Source of the DNA: Solimonas terrae
GTDB lineage: Bacteria; Pseudomonadota; Gammaproteobacteria; Nevskiales; Nevskiaceae
DNA: 64,000 bases
Assembly (NCBI RefSeq): GCF_011067135.1
Contig: NZ_JAAMOW010000004.1
Location: 124,001 to 188,000, forward strand
Direction of reading: 5' to 3'
Below are positions 9,520 through 17,830 of this stretch, piece after piece. Both the position numbers and the translations under genes were made by a program. Within the stretch, counting starts at the first letter, position 1. Every line of letters begins with the position of its first letter. Below the pieces are notes generated by a model. The model worked only from the letters and a program-made list of their open reading frames with translations. It did no database searches and was not told where the DNA came from.

Positions 9520-9543
9520 CGAGTATCGGAAACGCGATACTCG
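9520..9543. promoter_or_regulatory. Perfect inverted repeat, likely operator
   Basis: CGAGTATCG-N6-CGATACTCG has two perfect 9-base arms. It sits between the divergent LuxR gene (start 9420) and DUF1329 gene 2 (start 9677), and it overlaps the -10-like GAGTAT of the recurring promoter motif. No T run follows, so it looks like a protein-binding site rather than a terminator. An AT-rich patch (TTTATAAAACATT) follows at about 9554. Confidence 0.55.
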
Positions 9544-9676
9544 CCGAGTGGTCTTTATAAAACATTGCGATTGAATTGTAATCTGTGGCGAGTCACGGAC
9601 ACACGCGCGGTTCACTTTCCGGGCAGCGAGTCGGCAGATCGAAAAGCCGGCCGCACCGCCAACGAGGAGGAGCACG

Positions 9677-11044
9677 ATGGACCTGAAAAACGCTTTCGCA
9701 TTCGTCGCTTGCGGGACGATGCTGGCGCTGGCTTCGACAAGTGCGATGGCCGCGGTGTCGGCTGCCGAAGCCGCGACACTGGGCGGTGACAGGCTGACCT
9801 GCAACGGCGCCGAGAAAGCCGGCAGCCCGGCCGGCGTTGCGCAATGGACCGGAAAGTTCCACGGCACCTGGCCCGGCGTGAAGGAAGCGTCCGGCTATGT
9901 CCCGGGACCGTACGCGAATGAAAAGCCGCTGTTCACGATCACCGCCGACAACATGACGCAGTACGCGGACAAGCTCAGCGAGGGCGAGCAGGCCCTGCTG
10001 AAGAAATATCCGAAGTCGTATCGCATGAATGTCTATCCCAGCCATCGCGACTTCGACGATGCGCCGGACACCTGCGAGAAGGCGAGGAAGAATGCGGTCA
10101 GTGCCGAAATCGTCGACGACGGCAAAGGCCTCAAGGGCATCGCCGGGGCGATTCCGTTCCCGATCACCAAGAGCGGGCTGGAGGCGATCTGGAACGTCAG
10201 CAACGCCGGACGCGTCTACACCGAGCAGGCGATCTGCGATATCGCCGATGTCTACGCCGGCGGTGCGGTGGCCTGGGGCCGGCAGAACTTCCGCGTGCTG
10301 GTCGACAACAACAAGCCGGACCGCGAACACACTTACAGCGAGCAGTTCACGGCGCACTTCTATACCGGCTACCTGCTGCCGGAACGCGATCGCGGCTTTG
10401 TCGCGGTCGGGTTCCAGCCGAACAACTACACCAGTGCGGCAACGCAGTCCTGGCAATACCTGCCGGGCACGCGCCGCGTGCGTCAGGCGCCGGAAGTCGG
10501 CTTCGACTATCCGGTGCCGCCCGCGGGCTTCCGCACGGTCGATGACGATTACGGCTTCAACGGTTCGCCCGAGCGTTACACCTGGAAGCTGGTCGGCAAG
10601 AAGGAAATCTACATTCCGTACGACAACTTCAGGATCAATGATCCAGCGGTGAAGTACAGCGAGCTGATCAAGCCGGACACGGTCAATCCGGATTATCTGC
10701 GCTACGAACTGCATCGCGTGTGGATCATCGAAGGCACGCTCAAGCAGGGCTTCCGCCACATCTACGCGAAGCGCCGCCTGTACGCCGACGAAGACACCTG
10801 GCTGGTCTCGCTGGCCGACAACTACGACGCGCGAGGCGCGCTCTGGCGCGTGCCGCTGATCACCTATCACTACTCGCAGGAGGGCCACGCCTGGCACCGC
10901 GGCGTGTCGATCTATCACGACCTCAACGCCGGCACCTACGAAGCCGGCTATCTGGTCAATGAAAGCCGCAAGTGGTGGCAGATCAACCGGCCGATGTCGC
11001 CTGCCGAATTCACGCCGGACGCGGCGGCGCGATCCGGGCATTGA
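9677..11044 (+). CDS. DUF1329 family outer-membrane/periplasmic protein, copy 2
   Basis: The 455-residue protein has the same length as copy 1 and shares long identical blocks with it, such as FDYPVPPAGFRT, KPDTVNPDYLRYELHRVWII and VPLITYHYSQEGHAWHRGVS. The signal peptide ends near TSAMAAV and the start ATG follows AACGAGGAGGAG. The conserved LGGDRLTCNGAEKAG box starts the mature part. The two copies probably arose by duplication and lie either side of a P450 and the LuxR gene. Function is unknown beyond the family's association with degradation of hydrophobic compounds. Confidence 0.93.
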   Translation: MDLKNAFAFVACGTMLALASTSAMAAVSAAEAATLGGDRLTCNGAEKAGSPAGVAQWTGKFHGTWPGVKEASGYVPGPYANEKPLFTITADNMTQYADKLSEGEQALLKKYPKSYRMNVYPSHRDFDDAPDTCEKARKNAVSAEIVDDGKGLKGIAGAIPFPITKSGLEAIWNVSNAGRVYTEQAICDIADVYAGGAVAWGRQNFRVLVDNNKPDREHTYSEQFTAHFYTGYLLPERDRGFVAVGFQPNNYTSAATQSWQYLPGTRRVRQAPEVGFDYPVPPAGFRTVDDDYGFNGSPERYTWKLVGKKEIYIPYDNFRINDPAVKYSELIKPDTVNPDYLRYELHRVWIIEGTLKQGFRHIYAKRRLYADEDTWLVSLADNYDARGALWRVPLITYHYSQEGHAWHRGVSIYHDLNAGTYEAGYLVNESRKWWQINRPMSPAEFTPDAAARSGH

Positions 11045-11062
11045 TCCACCATCCGGACGAGG

Positions 11063-11087
11063 TGTTCCGCTTCCCGAAGGCGGAACA
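11063..11087. other. Hairpin between DUF1329 copy 2 and the ALDH gene
   Basis: TGTTCCGC and GCGGAACA pair around a 9-base loop. There is no T run. It may attenuate or protect mRNA ends; read-through into the ALDH gene at 11121 is likely. Confidence 0.35.
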
Positions 11088-11120
11088 TGCGGGGCGCATT
11101 ACTGGGTCCCGGGAGTTGTC

Positions 11121-12620
11121 ATGAGCACCGTCGTCAGTCTGCCCGTCAACAATGATGTGCGTGCGAGCTTCGATCGTCTCGCCGCGCGCGTTCCGCAGGT
11201 TTCGCAGAGCACCGCCGAGCAGCGCATCGCGCGCATCCGTCGCCTGATGGCGGCGACGCTCGCCGCGCGGCCGCGCATCTACGAGGCGGTCAAGGCCGAA
11301 CGCGGCCTGTCGCCGCCGGACGTCGACGGCGAGCTCGTGATGCTCAAGATGGAAGCCGAGCACATCGAGCAGAACCTGGCCGACTGGATGAGCGACAAGT
11401 CGGCGCCGCCGTCGCTGATGACGCTCGGCAAGAAATGCTATCTGCACTACGAAGCCAAGGGCATGGTGCTGGTGCTGCCGAGCTGGAATGCGCCATACGT
11501 GATTGGCTTCCTGCCGGTGCTGGGCGCACTGGCGGCCGGCAATGTCGTCATCGTCAAACCGTCCGAGCTGGCGCCGCAGTCGTCCAGGGTGATGGCGGAG
11601 ATCGTCAAGGAAGCGTTCCCGGACGGCGAAGTCACCATCATCGAAGGCGGCGTCGAAGCGGCGACCGCGCTGCTCGCCTGTCCGTTCCATCACATCTTCT
11701 ACATCGGCAACAACACGGTAGGCCGCATCGTGATGCGTGCCGCAGCCGAGCACTTTGCTTCGGTGACGCTGGAGATGGGCGGCAAGAATCCGTCGATCGT
11801 CGATGCCAGCGCCGATGTCGAGGATGCCGCGCTGAAGACGTCGTGGGGCCGCATGTGCAACGCTGGTCAGGCCTGCATCGCCCCGGACTACGTGTTCGCG
11901 CACGAGTCGGTGTTCCAGCGCTACGTCGATGCGCTGGTCAGGGAAATCACCGCGATGTACAACCCGCGCGGCGAAGGCTTCGACAAGAACCCCGAATATC
12001 CGCGCGTCATCAATGCGCGTCATTTCGAGCGTATCAAGGCGCTCGTCGAAGATGCGCGTGCCAAGGGCGCGAAGATCGTCATGGGTGGCGAGTTTCGCGC
12101 CGAGGACCGTTACATCGCGCCGACCGTCGTCACCAACACGACGCCGGACATGAAGATCATGCAGGAAGAGATTTTCGGGCCGGTGATCGTCGTCATGCCG
12201 TACCGCGATCGCGAGGAAGTCGTCAGCTACGTCCGCAAGCACGACAAGCCGCTGGCCTCCTACGTGTTCTCGAAGGATCGCGAATCCTGGGAATTCTTCC
12301 TGAAGAACACCACCTCCGGCAGCATGGTGCTGAACCACAACGTGGTGCAGTCCGGCACCAATCCGTACCTGCCGTTCGGCGGCGTCAACCACAGCGGCAT
12401 CGGTCGCCTGGTCGGCTTCAACACCTTTGCCGAATGCTCGAACGCGCGCACCGTGTTCGAGGAAGGCCCGAAAGTCGTCGACCCGCGCACCATGTTTCCG
12501 CCGCTGACCGACAAGTACAAGAAACAGCTCACGCAGCTGCTCGAAGGCAAGCCCGTCCCCGCCGGCATGGTCAAGGCGATCGACGGACTCATTCGCGTAG
12601 TGGGGCTGTTCAAGCGTTGA
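11121..12620 (+). CDS. Aldehyde dehydrogenase, ALDH3/coniferyl-aldehyde type
   Basis: The enzyme is 499 residues and oxidises an aldehyde to the acid with NAD(P). The catalytic pair is visible as Glu about 218 in TLEMGGKNPSIV and Cys about 252 in NAGQACIAPDYV. The overall pattern (short N-terminus, KPSELAPQSS, PFGGVNHSGIGR, hydrophobic C-terminal tail) fits class 3 ALDHs that act on fatty or aromatic aldehydes. The ATG at 11121 follows GGGAG. It is downstream of DUF1329 copy 2 and ends at a strong terminator. Oxidation of a P450-derived aldehyde, for example on a sterol side chain, is inferred. Confidence 0.92.
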   Translation: MSTVVSLPVNNDVRASFDRLAARVPQVSQSTAEQRIARIRRLMAATLAARPRIYEAVKAERGLSPPDVDGELVMLKMEAEHIEQNLADWMSDKSAPPSLMTLGKKCYLHYEAKGMVLVLPSWNAPYVIGFLPVLGALAAGNVVIVKPSELAPQSSRVMAEIVKEAFPDGEVTIIEGGVEAATALLACPFHHIFYIGNNTVGRIVMRAAAEHFASVTLEMGGKNPSIVDASADVEDAALKTSWGRMCNAGQACIAPDYVFAHESVFQRYVDALVREITAMYNPRGEGFDKNPEYPRVINARHFERIKALVEDARAKGAKIVMGGEFRAEDRYIAPTVVTNTTPDMKIMQEEIFGPVIVVMPYRDREEVVSYVRKHDKPLASYVFSKDRESWEFFLKNTTSGSMVLNHNVVQSGTNPYLPFGGVNHSGIGRLVGFNTFAECSNARTVFEEGPKVVDPRTMFPPLTDKYKKQLTQLLEGKPVPAGMVKAIDGLIRVVGLFKR

Positions 12621-12638
12621 GGGCAAACGATACCGAGC

Positions 12639-12672
12639 AACGGAAAGGGCGCCGCATGGCGCCCTTTCCGTT
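12639..12672. terminator. Strong hairpin terminator after the ALDH gene
   Basis: A 15-bp perfect stem begins AACGGAAAGGGCGCC, has a GCAT loop, and is followed by TTTG. It lies just after the ALDH stop. The 246 bases between it and the convergent DUF1302 gene (12673-12918) hold no gene or motif that I can recognise. Confidence 0.75.
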
Positions 12673-12918
12673 TGCGGCGAGCAGATTTCACGAGAGGCTG
12701 TTTCAGCCCATGCCCGGACTGCTGAACGAAGGCGTCGAGCACGGACGGGCTCGACGATCGAGCTGGCGTCCGCGTTACCCCGAGCCTGAATGAGGTCGAC
12801 GTTGAGCTGTATCCGGCTGCGCCCGCCCGCTCCCGGCATGAAGCAGACGAACCCCAAGTTCCGCCAGCATCGGCTTCGCTGAAGGGCGCGAGCGTGCAGG
12901 CAATCGACGATTCCGTGA

Positions 12919-14829
12919 TCAGAAGTTGTACTTCACCGTCAGCCCGATGTTGTCGCGATCCGCATACGGATTCGCTCGCAGGTCGGGCTTGCCGAAGAAG
13001 CCGCTGTACTGCACGCCGAAGGTGAGCTTTTCGAGATAGGTCATGTAGGCGCCGACGCCGAAGCGCTTGTCGTGCGGGCCCATCAGTGCACCGAAGCCGG
13101 ACAGCAATGAGCTTTGGCCGTTGATCATCTGCGAGTAGCTGACCGGCATCGACAGATCCCAGCCGGAGATCACGTTGTTGCGATTGATGATGGCGAGCGT
13201 CGAGATGGCCGAGGCATCGCGGGTGTAGGTGAGCTGCTTCGTGCAGCTGGTCGGTCCGCAGCCGGCGTCGTTGTCGGCGACATGGATGAAGCCGCCTTCG
13301 CCGACGACCGACAGCGAGTCCCAGAACAGGCCCGGCCCGAACGAATAGATGCCGGACATCAGGCCCTGGTAGATCTTCGAGCGCACCGGCGTCGGCACCG
13401 GGCCGAGCAGACCGCCGTCGACATCGACCAGCACATCGGCGCCGTCGCGATAGATTGCCTCGCCGGCGACGTTGACGCCGAACAGCGATGTCGAAAAGCT
13501 CAGGCCGGCGAGGTGGATGCCGCCGAAGTAGTGCACGTTGTAGGTGACGGGCACCTTGAGATTGAGGATCTGCGTGGTGACCAGCGGCGGCACGCCGTCT
13601 GTGCCGCCGACCAGCGGTGCATATCCGTAGTTCTGCACCGGCGCCGGCGTGGTGCTGTGGTAGCGCAGCCAGTACAGGCCGATGTTGGTCACCGGCGTCA
13701 CCTGGTATTTCAGGCCGATGCCGTATTGGCCGGCCCAGCTCGGACGCTTGTCCGGGCCGCGTTGCACATTGATGTAGCGCGGCGTGCCGGGTTGGCTGAG
13801 CTGGCCGACCGGCACCGGCACGTCGGGCAGGATCGCATCCAGACCGTTGAGTATCTGTCCGGCTGCCGCAGTGAGGCCGCCGACCGGCAGGTTCGGGGCG
13901 AGCGCGCTGAGGCCGAGGTTGACGAGATCGACGGCATCGCTGGACAGCACATTGAAGTCGCTGTAGCTGGCCAGATAGAACGGATTGTCGAGGCCGTAGA
14001 TGAATTCGGCGCCAGGACCGACGACATCGGTCACGGAAAAATATTCGCCGACCGGATCGAGCTCGGTCGGTTTGAAGGCCAGCTTGTACTGCCCGAGCAG
14101 CGTCCATTGGTCGTTCAGCGACAGCTGCATCGAGAGCTGGTTGACCGGCAGCAGGATGCTCTTGACGTCCGCGCCCGGCACATTGGCCTTGGTCGCGTCG
14201 GCCGGACCCTGCGCCAGCGCGATACCGTCGAAGAACAGGCTCTCGCCCCAGGCCGCGACCTGCTGGCCGAGGCGCAGGCTCAGCACGGTTTCGTCGCCGA
14301 GATACCAGGTCCCGAAAATGTAGGCATCGAGCAGGCGCGCGCGCGCCCCGTCGTAGTACTGCGCCTTGCCGCTGAACTCGTTGTAGGCGCCGTCGGTCTT
14401 GCTGATCGTGTCCGGTGAATCGTTGTCGTTGCGGTGCCGATAGGCGTCGTCGTAGAACGCATCGCCGCGCAGCTCGACGCCGAAGTCGTTCTTGCGCAGA
14501 AGAAGCTCGCCCAGCGTCGTGATGCGATTGTCGACCATCGCGCCTTTCTTGAAATTGCGATTGCCGTCGTCGTAGTTCGCCGACTCCGGAACCTTGAAGT
14601 ATTCCGGCACGGGAATGCTTGCGGCGCCCGGTGCATCGATCAGCCGCCGATCCGGACTCTGCAGGCGCCACGCCGCGGAGTAGGTGGCCGAGAACTGCGT
14701 CTCGGCGTCCATGCCGAACAGGTCGAACGATGCGGCGCTCGCCGTTCCGATGCCGTCCGCGGCGAGCAGCAGCGCCGTTGCGACGGCGATCCGCGACGAA
14801 CGATGGCGATGCTCCCCGTGAGATGCCAT
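12919..14829 (-). CDS. DUF1302 family outer-membrane beta-barrel protein
   Basis: The protein is 636 residues from the ATG at 14829, which has AAAGGGGAGA just upstream; a longer frame to 14916 lacks a plausible signal. A basic N-terminus and hydrophobic core end at TASAASFDLF, a signal peptide. The rest is amphipathic strands, starting TQFSATYSAAWRL and ending in a terminal Phe (TVKYNF), the classic signature of outer-membrane barrels. LRLGQQVAAWGESLFFDG is a typical DUF1302 block. DUF1302 proteins accompany DUF1329 proteins in steroid and hydrocarbon clusters and are thought to help move hydrophobic substrates; this is association, not proof. Confidence 0.9.
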   Translation of the reverse strand: MASHGEHRHRSSRIAVATALLLAADGIGTASAASFDLFGMDAETQFSATYSAAWRLQSPDRRLIDAPGAASIPVPEYFKVPESANYDDGNRNFKKGAMVDNRITTLGELLLRKNDFGVELRGDAFYDDAYRHRNDNDSPDTISKTDGAYNEFSGKAQYYDGARARLLDAYIFGTWYLGDETVLSLRLGQQVAAWGESLFFDGIALAQGPADATKANVPGADVKSILLPVNQLSMQLSLNDQWTLLGQYKLAFKPTELDPVGEYFSVTDVVGPGAEFIYGLDNPFYLASYSDFNVLSSDAVDLVNLGLSALAPNLPVGGLTAAAGQILNGLDAILPDVPVPVGQLSQPGTPRYINVQRGPDKRPSWAGQYGIGLKYQVTPVTNIGLYWLRYHSTTPAPVQNYGYAPLVGGTDGVPPLVTTQILNLKVPVTYNVHYFGGIHLAGLSFSTSLFGVNVAGEAIYRDGADVLVDVDGGLLGPVPTPVRSKIYQGLMSGIYSFGPGLFWDSLSVVGEGGFIHVADNDAGCGPTSCTKQLTYTRDASAISTLAIINRNNVISGWDLSMPVSYSQMINGQSSLLSGFGALMGPHDKRFGVGAYMTYLEKLTFGVQYSGFFGKPDLRANPYADRDNIGLTVKYNF

Positions 14830-14866
14830 CGGCTTCTCCCCTTTCTTATAGTGGAACGCTGCGCCC

Positions 14867-14905
14867 ACATTAGGAGTCCGGCATGACGCCGGGCCTCCCT
14901 CAAAC
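14867..14905 (-). promoter_or_regulatory. Recurring motif and possible promoter of the DUF1302 gene
   Basis: On the minus strand GTTTGAGGGAGGC (14905-14893) is followed after 20 bp by TAATGT (14872-14867), the same layout as upstream of the DUF1329 genes. The motif ends 64 bp before the start codon. Confidence 0.4.
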
Positions 14906-14932
14906 AAGGTAGTCATGCAGCAAGAAACATTT

Positions 14933-14962
14933 TTGACGCAAGGCTTTTTGCCGGCCTAGGAT
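14933..14962 (+). promoter_or_regulatory. Sigma-70-like promoter for the CMD gene
   Basis: TTGACG (14933-14938), an 18-bp spacer and TAGGAT (14957-14962) make a good -35/-10 pair. The start codon follows at 14996. Confidence 0.6.
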
Positions 14963-14995
14963 CGCGCCTCCGGATCACTGCAGGGCGAAGCCGCG

Positions 14996-15364
14996 ATGCT
15001 CAAGAAATACGACCGCGAAAAAGGCGTCGAATGGTTCAACGAGGTCTACGCCGGCGACGTGCAGCTGCCGCCCGGCGACGGCGGTCCGTTCATCGACTTC
15101 ATGCTCGAAACCCTGTTCGGCACCGTGTGGGCGGACGAAACCCTGTCGCTGCGCGATCGCCGCCTGCTGCTGATCGGCGCGATCACGGCGCTGGGCGATG
15201 CGACGACGCTGGAAATCCAGATCCGCGCCGCGCTGAAACGCGGTGAGCTGCGTGCCGACCAGCTCGATGCGCTGTCGATCTTCCTGACGCAGTACGTGGG
15301 CTATCCGCGCGGCTCGCAGCTGTTCCGGATCGTGTCGACGATCCGGGCGAACCCCGGCGCCTGA
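14996..15364 (+). CDS. Carboxymuconolactone decarboxylase (CMD/AhpD-like) family protein
   Basis: This is a 122-residue all-helical protein. LSLRDRRLLLIGAITALGD followed by IQIRAALKRGEL is the usual CMD-family core, and the length fits a single CMD domain. The AhpD CxxC redox motif is absent, so a peroxidase role is unlikely. CMD-like proteins recur in steroid and aromatic catabolic clusters with unclear roles. The ribosome-binding site (AGGGCGA) is weak, but the promoter at 14933 supports this start. It is divergent from the DUF1302 gene. Confidence 0.82.
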   Translation: MLKKYDREKGVEWFNEVYAGDVQLPPGDGGPFIDFMLETLFGTVWADETLSLRDRRLLLIGAITALGDATTLEIQIRAALKRGELRADQLDALSIFLTQYVGYPRGSQLFRIVSTIRANPGA

Positions 15365-15438
15365 GCGCCTTGCCGAGCGGGTGCGACGGCTTTTTGCGGT
15401 GGCGGTGTGCGCTCGGTCACCGTCTGGCGGGCTGCCGA

Positions 15439-15468
15439 TTGCCGGGCGGGGCCGAAAAGCCATATAAG
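15439..15468 (+). promoter_or_regulatory. Possible sigma-70 promoter of the FecR operon
   Basis: TTGCCG and TATAAG are separated by 18 bp. They lie about 150 bp before the first gene of the three-gene block at 15621-17687, so a long untranslated leader is implied. Confidence 0.35.
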
Positions 15469-15620
15469 GATGCCGGGGATCCGCAGCATGCGCCGGGTCC
15501 GGCGGCGTCATCGCCGCCGGGACACCGGTTCGGGAGCGGGGGCGTCCGCGGGCATCGCCGGCACCGAGCGTGCGGTGCGATGAACGATCTATCGTTGCAA
15601 ACGCGAACCGGAGCGGCTTG

Positions 15621-16400
15621 ATGAAGGCGTACGCATGGGGTTTTCTGCTGATGTTTGCCGCGCCCGTCTGGGCGCAAGGTCCGGCGTCGACGCCGCCGGT
15701 GCCGGCTGCGGAGGTCGTGCTGCTGAGCGGCCATGGCAGTGCGCTCGGCAGCGACGGGCACGCGCGGCGCCTGAAGCGCGGCGATCCGCTGTACGCCGGC
15801 GACATCATCAACAGTGGTGCCGACGGCTATCTCAACATGCATTTCCGTGACGGTGGCTACGTGCTGCTGCGGCCGAATACGCGCTTCCAGATCGAGGCGT
15901 ATCAGTACCAGCCGGCGCCGGCTGCTGCACCGGCCGCGCCCGTGGCCAGGGCGCCGGTCGCCGCAGCTGCTGCGGAGCCAGCTCCCGCTCCCGCTGCTGC
16001 TCCCGCCGCCGGTGGTTCGCGCGCGTTTTTCCGCTTGCTGCGCGGCGGCTTTCGCGCGGTCTCGGGCTTGATCGGGCACCGCGAGGATCAGTACCGCATC
16101 ACCACGCCGGTTGCGACCATGGGCATTCGCGGCACGGATTATGTCGTGATCCTGCCGAACGACGGCGAGGCCTCGCAGCTCGACGCCCAGGCCGGCGGCA
16201 AGCTCGGTGCCAGGGGCGGTGTCGTCGTCGGCGTGATCAAGGGGGGCATCTTCATGAAGAACGCCGGCGGCAAGCTGATGGATGTCGGCGTCGGCCAGTA
16301 CGCAATGACCCTCAAGGACGGCACCCAGGTTCTGCTGTCGTTCGAACCGGGCTTCATCAAGCTGTTGCCGATTCCGGACCCGACGACGTCGTGTCAGTGA
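15621..16400 (+). CDS. FecR-like periplasmic protein
   Basis: The protein is 259 residues from ATG 15621, which follows GGAGCGG. It has a signal peptide (AYAWGFLLMFAAPVWAQG). The FecR-type core is visible: LKRGDPLYAGDIINSGADGY, then FRDGGYVLLRPNTRFQIEAY, and later TPVATMGIRGTDYVVIL. An Ala/Pro-rich linker (about 105-135) splits the domain. Stand-alone FecR-domain proteins without an N-terminal anti-sigma part are often linked to outer-membrane or secreted partners rather than iron signalling. It begins an apparent three-gene operon with a barrel-like protein and a small secreted protein. Confidence 0.85.
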   Translation: MKAYAWGFLLMFAAPVWAQGPASTPPVPAAEVVLLSGHGSALGSDGHARRLKRGDPLYAGDIINSGADGYLNMHFRDGGYVLLRPNTRFQIEAYQYQPAPAAAPAAPVARAPVAAAAAEPAPAPAAAPAAGGSRAFFRLLRGGFRAVSGLIGHREDQYRITTPVATMGIRGTDYVVILPNDGEASQLDAQAGGKLGARGGVVVGVIKGGIFMKNAGGKLMDVGVGQYAMTLKDGTQVLLSFEPGFIKLLPIPDPTTSCQ

Positions 16401-16443
16401 GCCCGGGCCCCGTGACTGCCAACGATCGACAGGATTCGACATC

Positions 16444-17259
16444 ATGCAGATAACCATTCGTGCTTCGCTGTTCGCAGCCCTGCTGCTCGGGGTGTCGCTG
16501 AACGCGGCCGCTCAGACGCAGAGTGCGTCCTACGCCACGGCGTCCGGCAGCTATGCCTACGGCGAGCAGCAGCAGACCTACGGCTACGCCGGCTCCACCT
16601 TCGGCTCCCCGCTCGCATTCGGTGCCAGTGGCGGCGCAGTCGGCGTCGGCGTATTCGCCCTGCGCGACGGCAGCCGCAACGGCAACGGTCACTTCGACGA
16701 CGGCAGTGCCGGCATCACGCTCGGACTCGGCGATCCGTCGCGCTATGTCGGCCTCGAAACCAGCGTCGGGCTGTCCTCGCTGACCGGACACAACGGCGAC
16801 GGCTTCGGCAAGGCGGGCTCGTTCGCATTCAAGCTGCACACCGAGTTGCCCGGCTCGGCATCATTCGCGCTGGGCGTGATCGACGTGGCGCCCTGGGGCG
16901 CCGCCGATGGCCCGAACAGCGCGAGCGTCTACGTGGCAGCGGCCAAGGTGTTTCCGCTGACACTGTTCGGCAGTCGTTACGCACTGGTCGGCAACGTCGG
17001 CATCGGCGACAACCAGTTCACGCACTCGACGCGTGGCAGCAGCCCGTTCGGCAGCCTCGCGTTCTTCTTCCGGCGCCAGGTGTCGCTGATCGTCGACGAC
17101 TCCGGGCGCTTCCTCAATGCCGGCGTCTCGGTTGCGCCGTTCGAACATGTTCCGCTGTCCTTCACGCTGGGGGCCTTCAACCTCGGGCGCGAAGAGGGTC
17201 TGAAGACCGGCATCGCCGGATCGGTCGGCTTCGGCTACGACCTGAGCCGGTTCTGGTAA
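16444..17259 (+). CDS. Probable outer-membrane beta-barrel protein
   Basis: This 271-residue protein has a signal peptide ending at LNAAAQTQ. The mature part is Gly-rich with alternating hydrophobic residues (AVGVGVFALRDGSRNG, YALVGNVGIGDNQF, LSFTLGAFNLGREEG) and ends in an aromatic residue (YDLSRFW), as expected of an outer-membrane barrel. I do not recognise a named family. It lies 43 bp after the FecR gene and 11 bp before the next gene, so the three are probably one operon at the cell surface. Confidence 0.7.
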   Translation: MQITIRASLFAALLLGVSLNAAAQTQSASYATASGSYAYGEQQQTYGYAGSTFGSPLAFGASGGAVGVGVFALRDGSRNGNGHFDDGSAGITLGLGDPSRYVGLETSVGLSSLTGHNGDGFGKAGSFAFKLHTELPGSASFALGVIDVAPWGAADGPNSASVYVAAAKVFPLTLFGSRYALVGNVGIGDNQFTHSTRGSSPFGSLAFFFRRQVSLIVDDSGRFLNAGVSVAPFEHVPLSFTLGAFNLGREEGLKTGIAGSVGFGYDLSRFW

Positions 17260-17270
17260 TGGGAGGCGCC

Positions 17271-17687
17271 ATGAAAATCATCCGCATCGTGTTGTCGGCA
17301 GCCGCGTTCGGTGCACTGAGCACGCTGGCGTGGGCGCAGAACAGTGGCAGTGGCGGTGCTTCGGGGTCCTTGCCCGGCGGCACCGGGGTCGACAGCGGTG
17401 TGCAGTCGATGGGCGAGATTTCCAGCAAGTCGTCGCGGGGTCTGGCCGGCGGCCTGGAATCCGTGTTCGGCGGGCTGACCATCCTCGGCGGGCAGGGCGT
17501 CGGCGATCGCGTCGGTGCCGACTTCGCGCTGCTCGGCGACGATGAGGGCACCGACGACTACGTCATCCTCACGCTTGCCGACGACGGCCAGCCGGTCAAG
17601 GTCGTCGTCCATCAACTGAAGATCGTCAGCATCGATCCGGTCGCGCCGATCTCGGTCGCCGTCCCGATCGCAAACGCCTGCAGCTGA
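17271..17687 (+). CDS. Small secreted protein of unknown function
   Basis: The protein is 138 residues from ATG 17271; an in-frame ATG at 17259 overlaps the GGGAGG ribosome-binding sequence and was rejected. A signal peptide ends at TLAWAQN. A Gly/Ser-rich stretch is followed by LAGGLESVFGGLTILGGQGV, an acidic loop LGDDEGTDD, and a beta-rich end YVILTLADDGQPVKVVVHQL. A single Cys is the second-last residue. No family recognised. Its place after FecR and barrel genes suggests a secreted or periplasmic partner. Confidence 0.65.
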   Translation: MKIIRIVLSAAAFGALSTLAWAQNSGSGGASGSLPGGTGVDSGVQSMGEISSKSSRGLAGGLESVFGGLTILGGQGVGDRVGADFALLGDDEGTDDYVILTLADDGQPVKVVVHQLKIVSIDPVAPISVAVPIANACS

Positions 17688-17742
17688 CGCGGTTCGTCGC
17701 AGCCCGGCACCCGGCGCGCGGATCGCGCAGCCGGGTCGGCAT

Positions 17743-17760
17743 GTCTCCCTCAAATGAGGG
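17743..17760. promoter_or_regulatory. Palindromic copy of the recurring motif
   Basis: CCCTCA-AA-TGAGGG (17747-17760) is a perfect palindrome with a 2-bp centre. Read on the minus strand it gives ATTTGAGGGAGAC, matching the motif of the other operons. It lies 70 bp upstream of the sterol-isomerase-like gene. Confidence 0.4.
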
Positions 17761-17830
17761 CCGCGATGATCGCCCGTTGCCTTGAGCATGGGCGCAGCCG
17801 GCACGTCGACCGGCGCGGGGAGACGCGACG

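Noticed and set aside
12673-12918. Possible gene remnant between the ALDH terminator and the DUF1302 gene
   Set aside because: Short open stretches exist on the minus strand but none has a ribosome-binding site or recognisable sequence.
12260-14671. 803-codon minus-strand open frame overlapping the DUF1302 gene
   Set aside because: It is in another frame of the same strand; the DUF1302 frame has a signal peptide, barrel strands and a C-terminal Phe.
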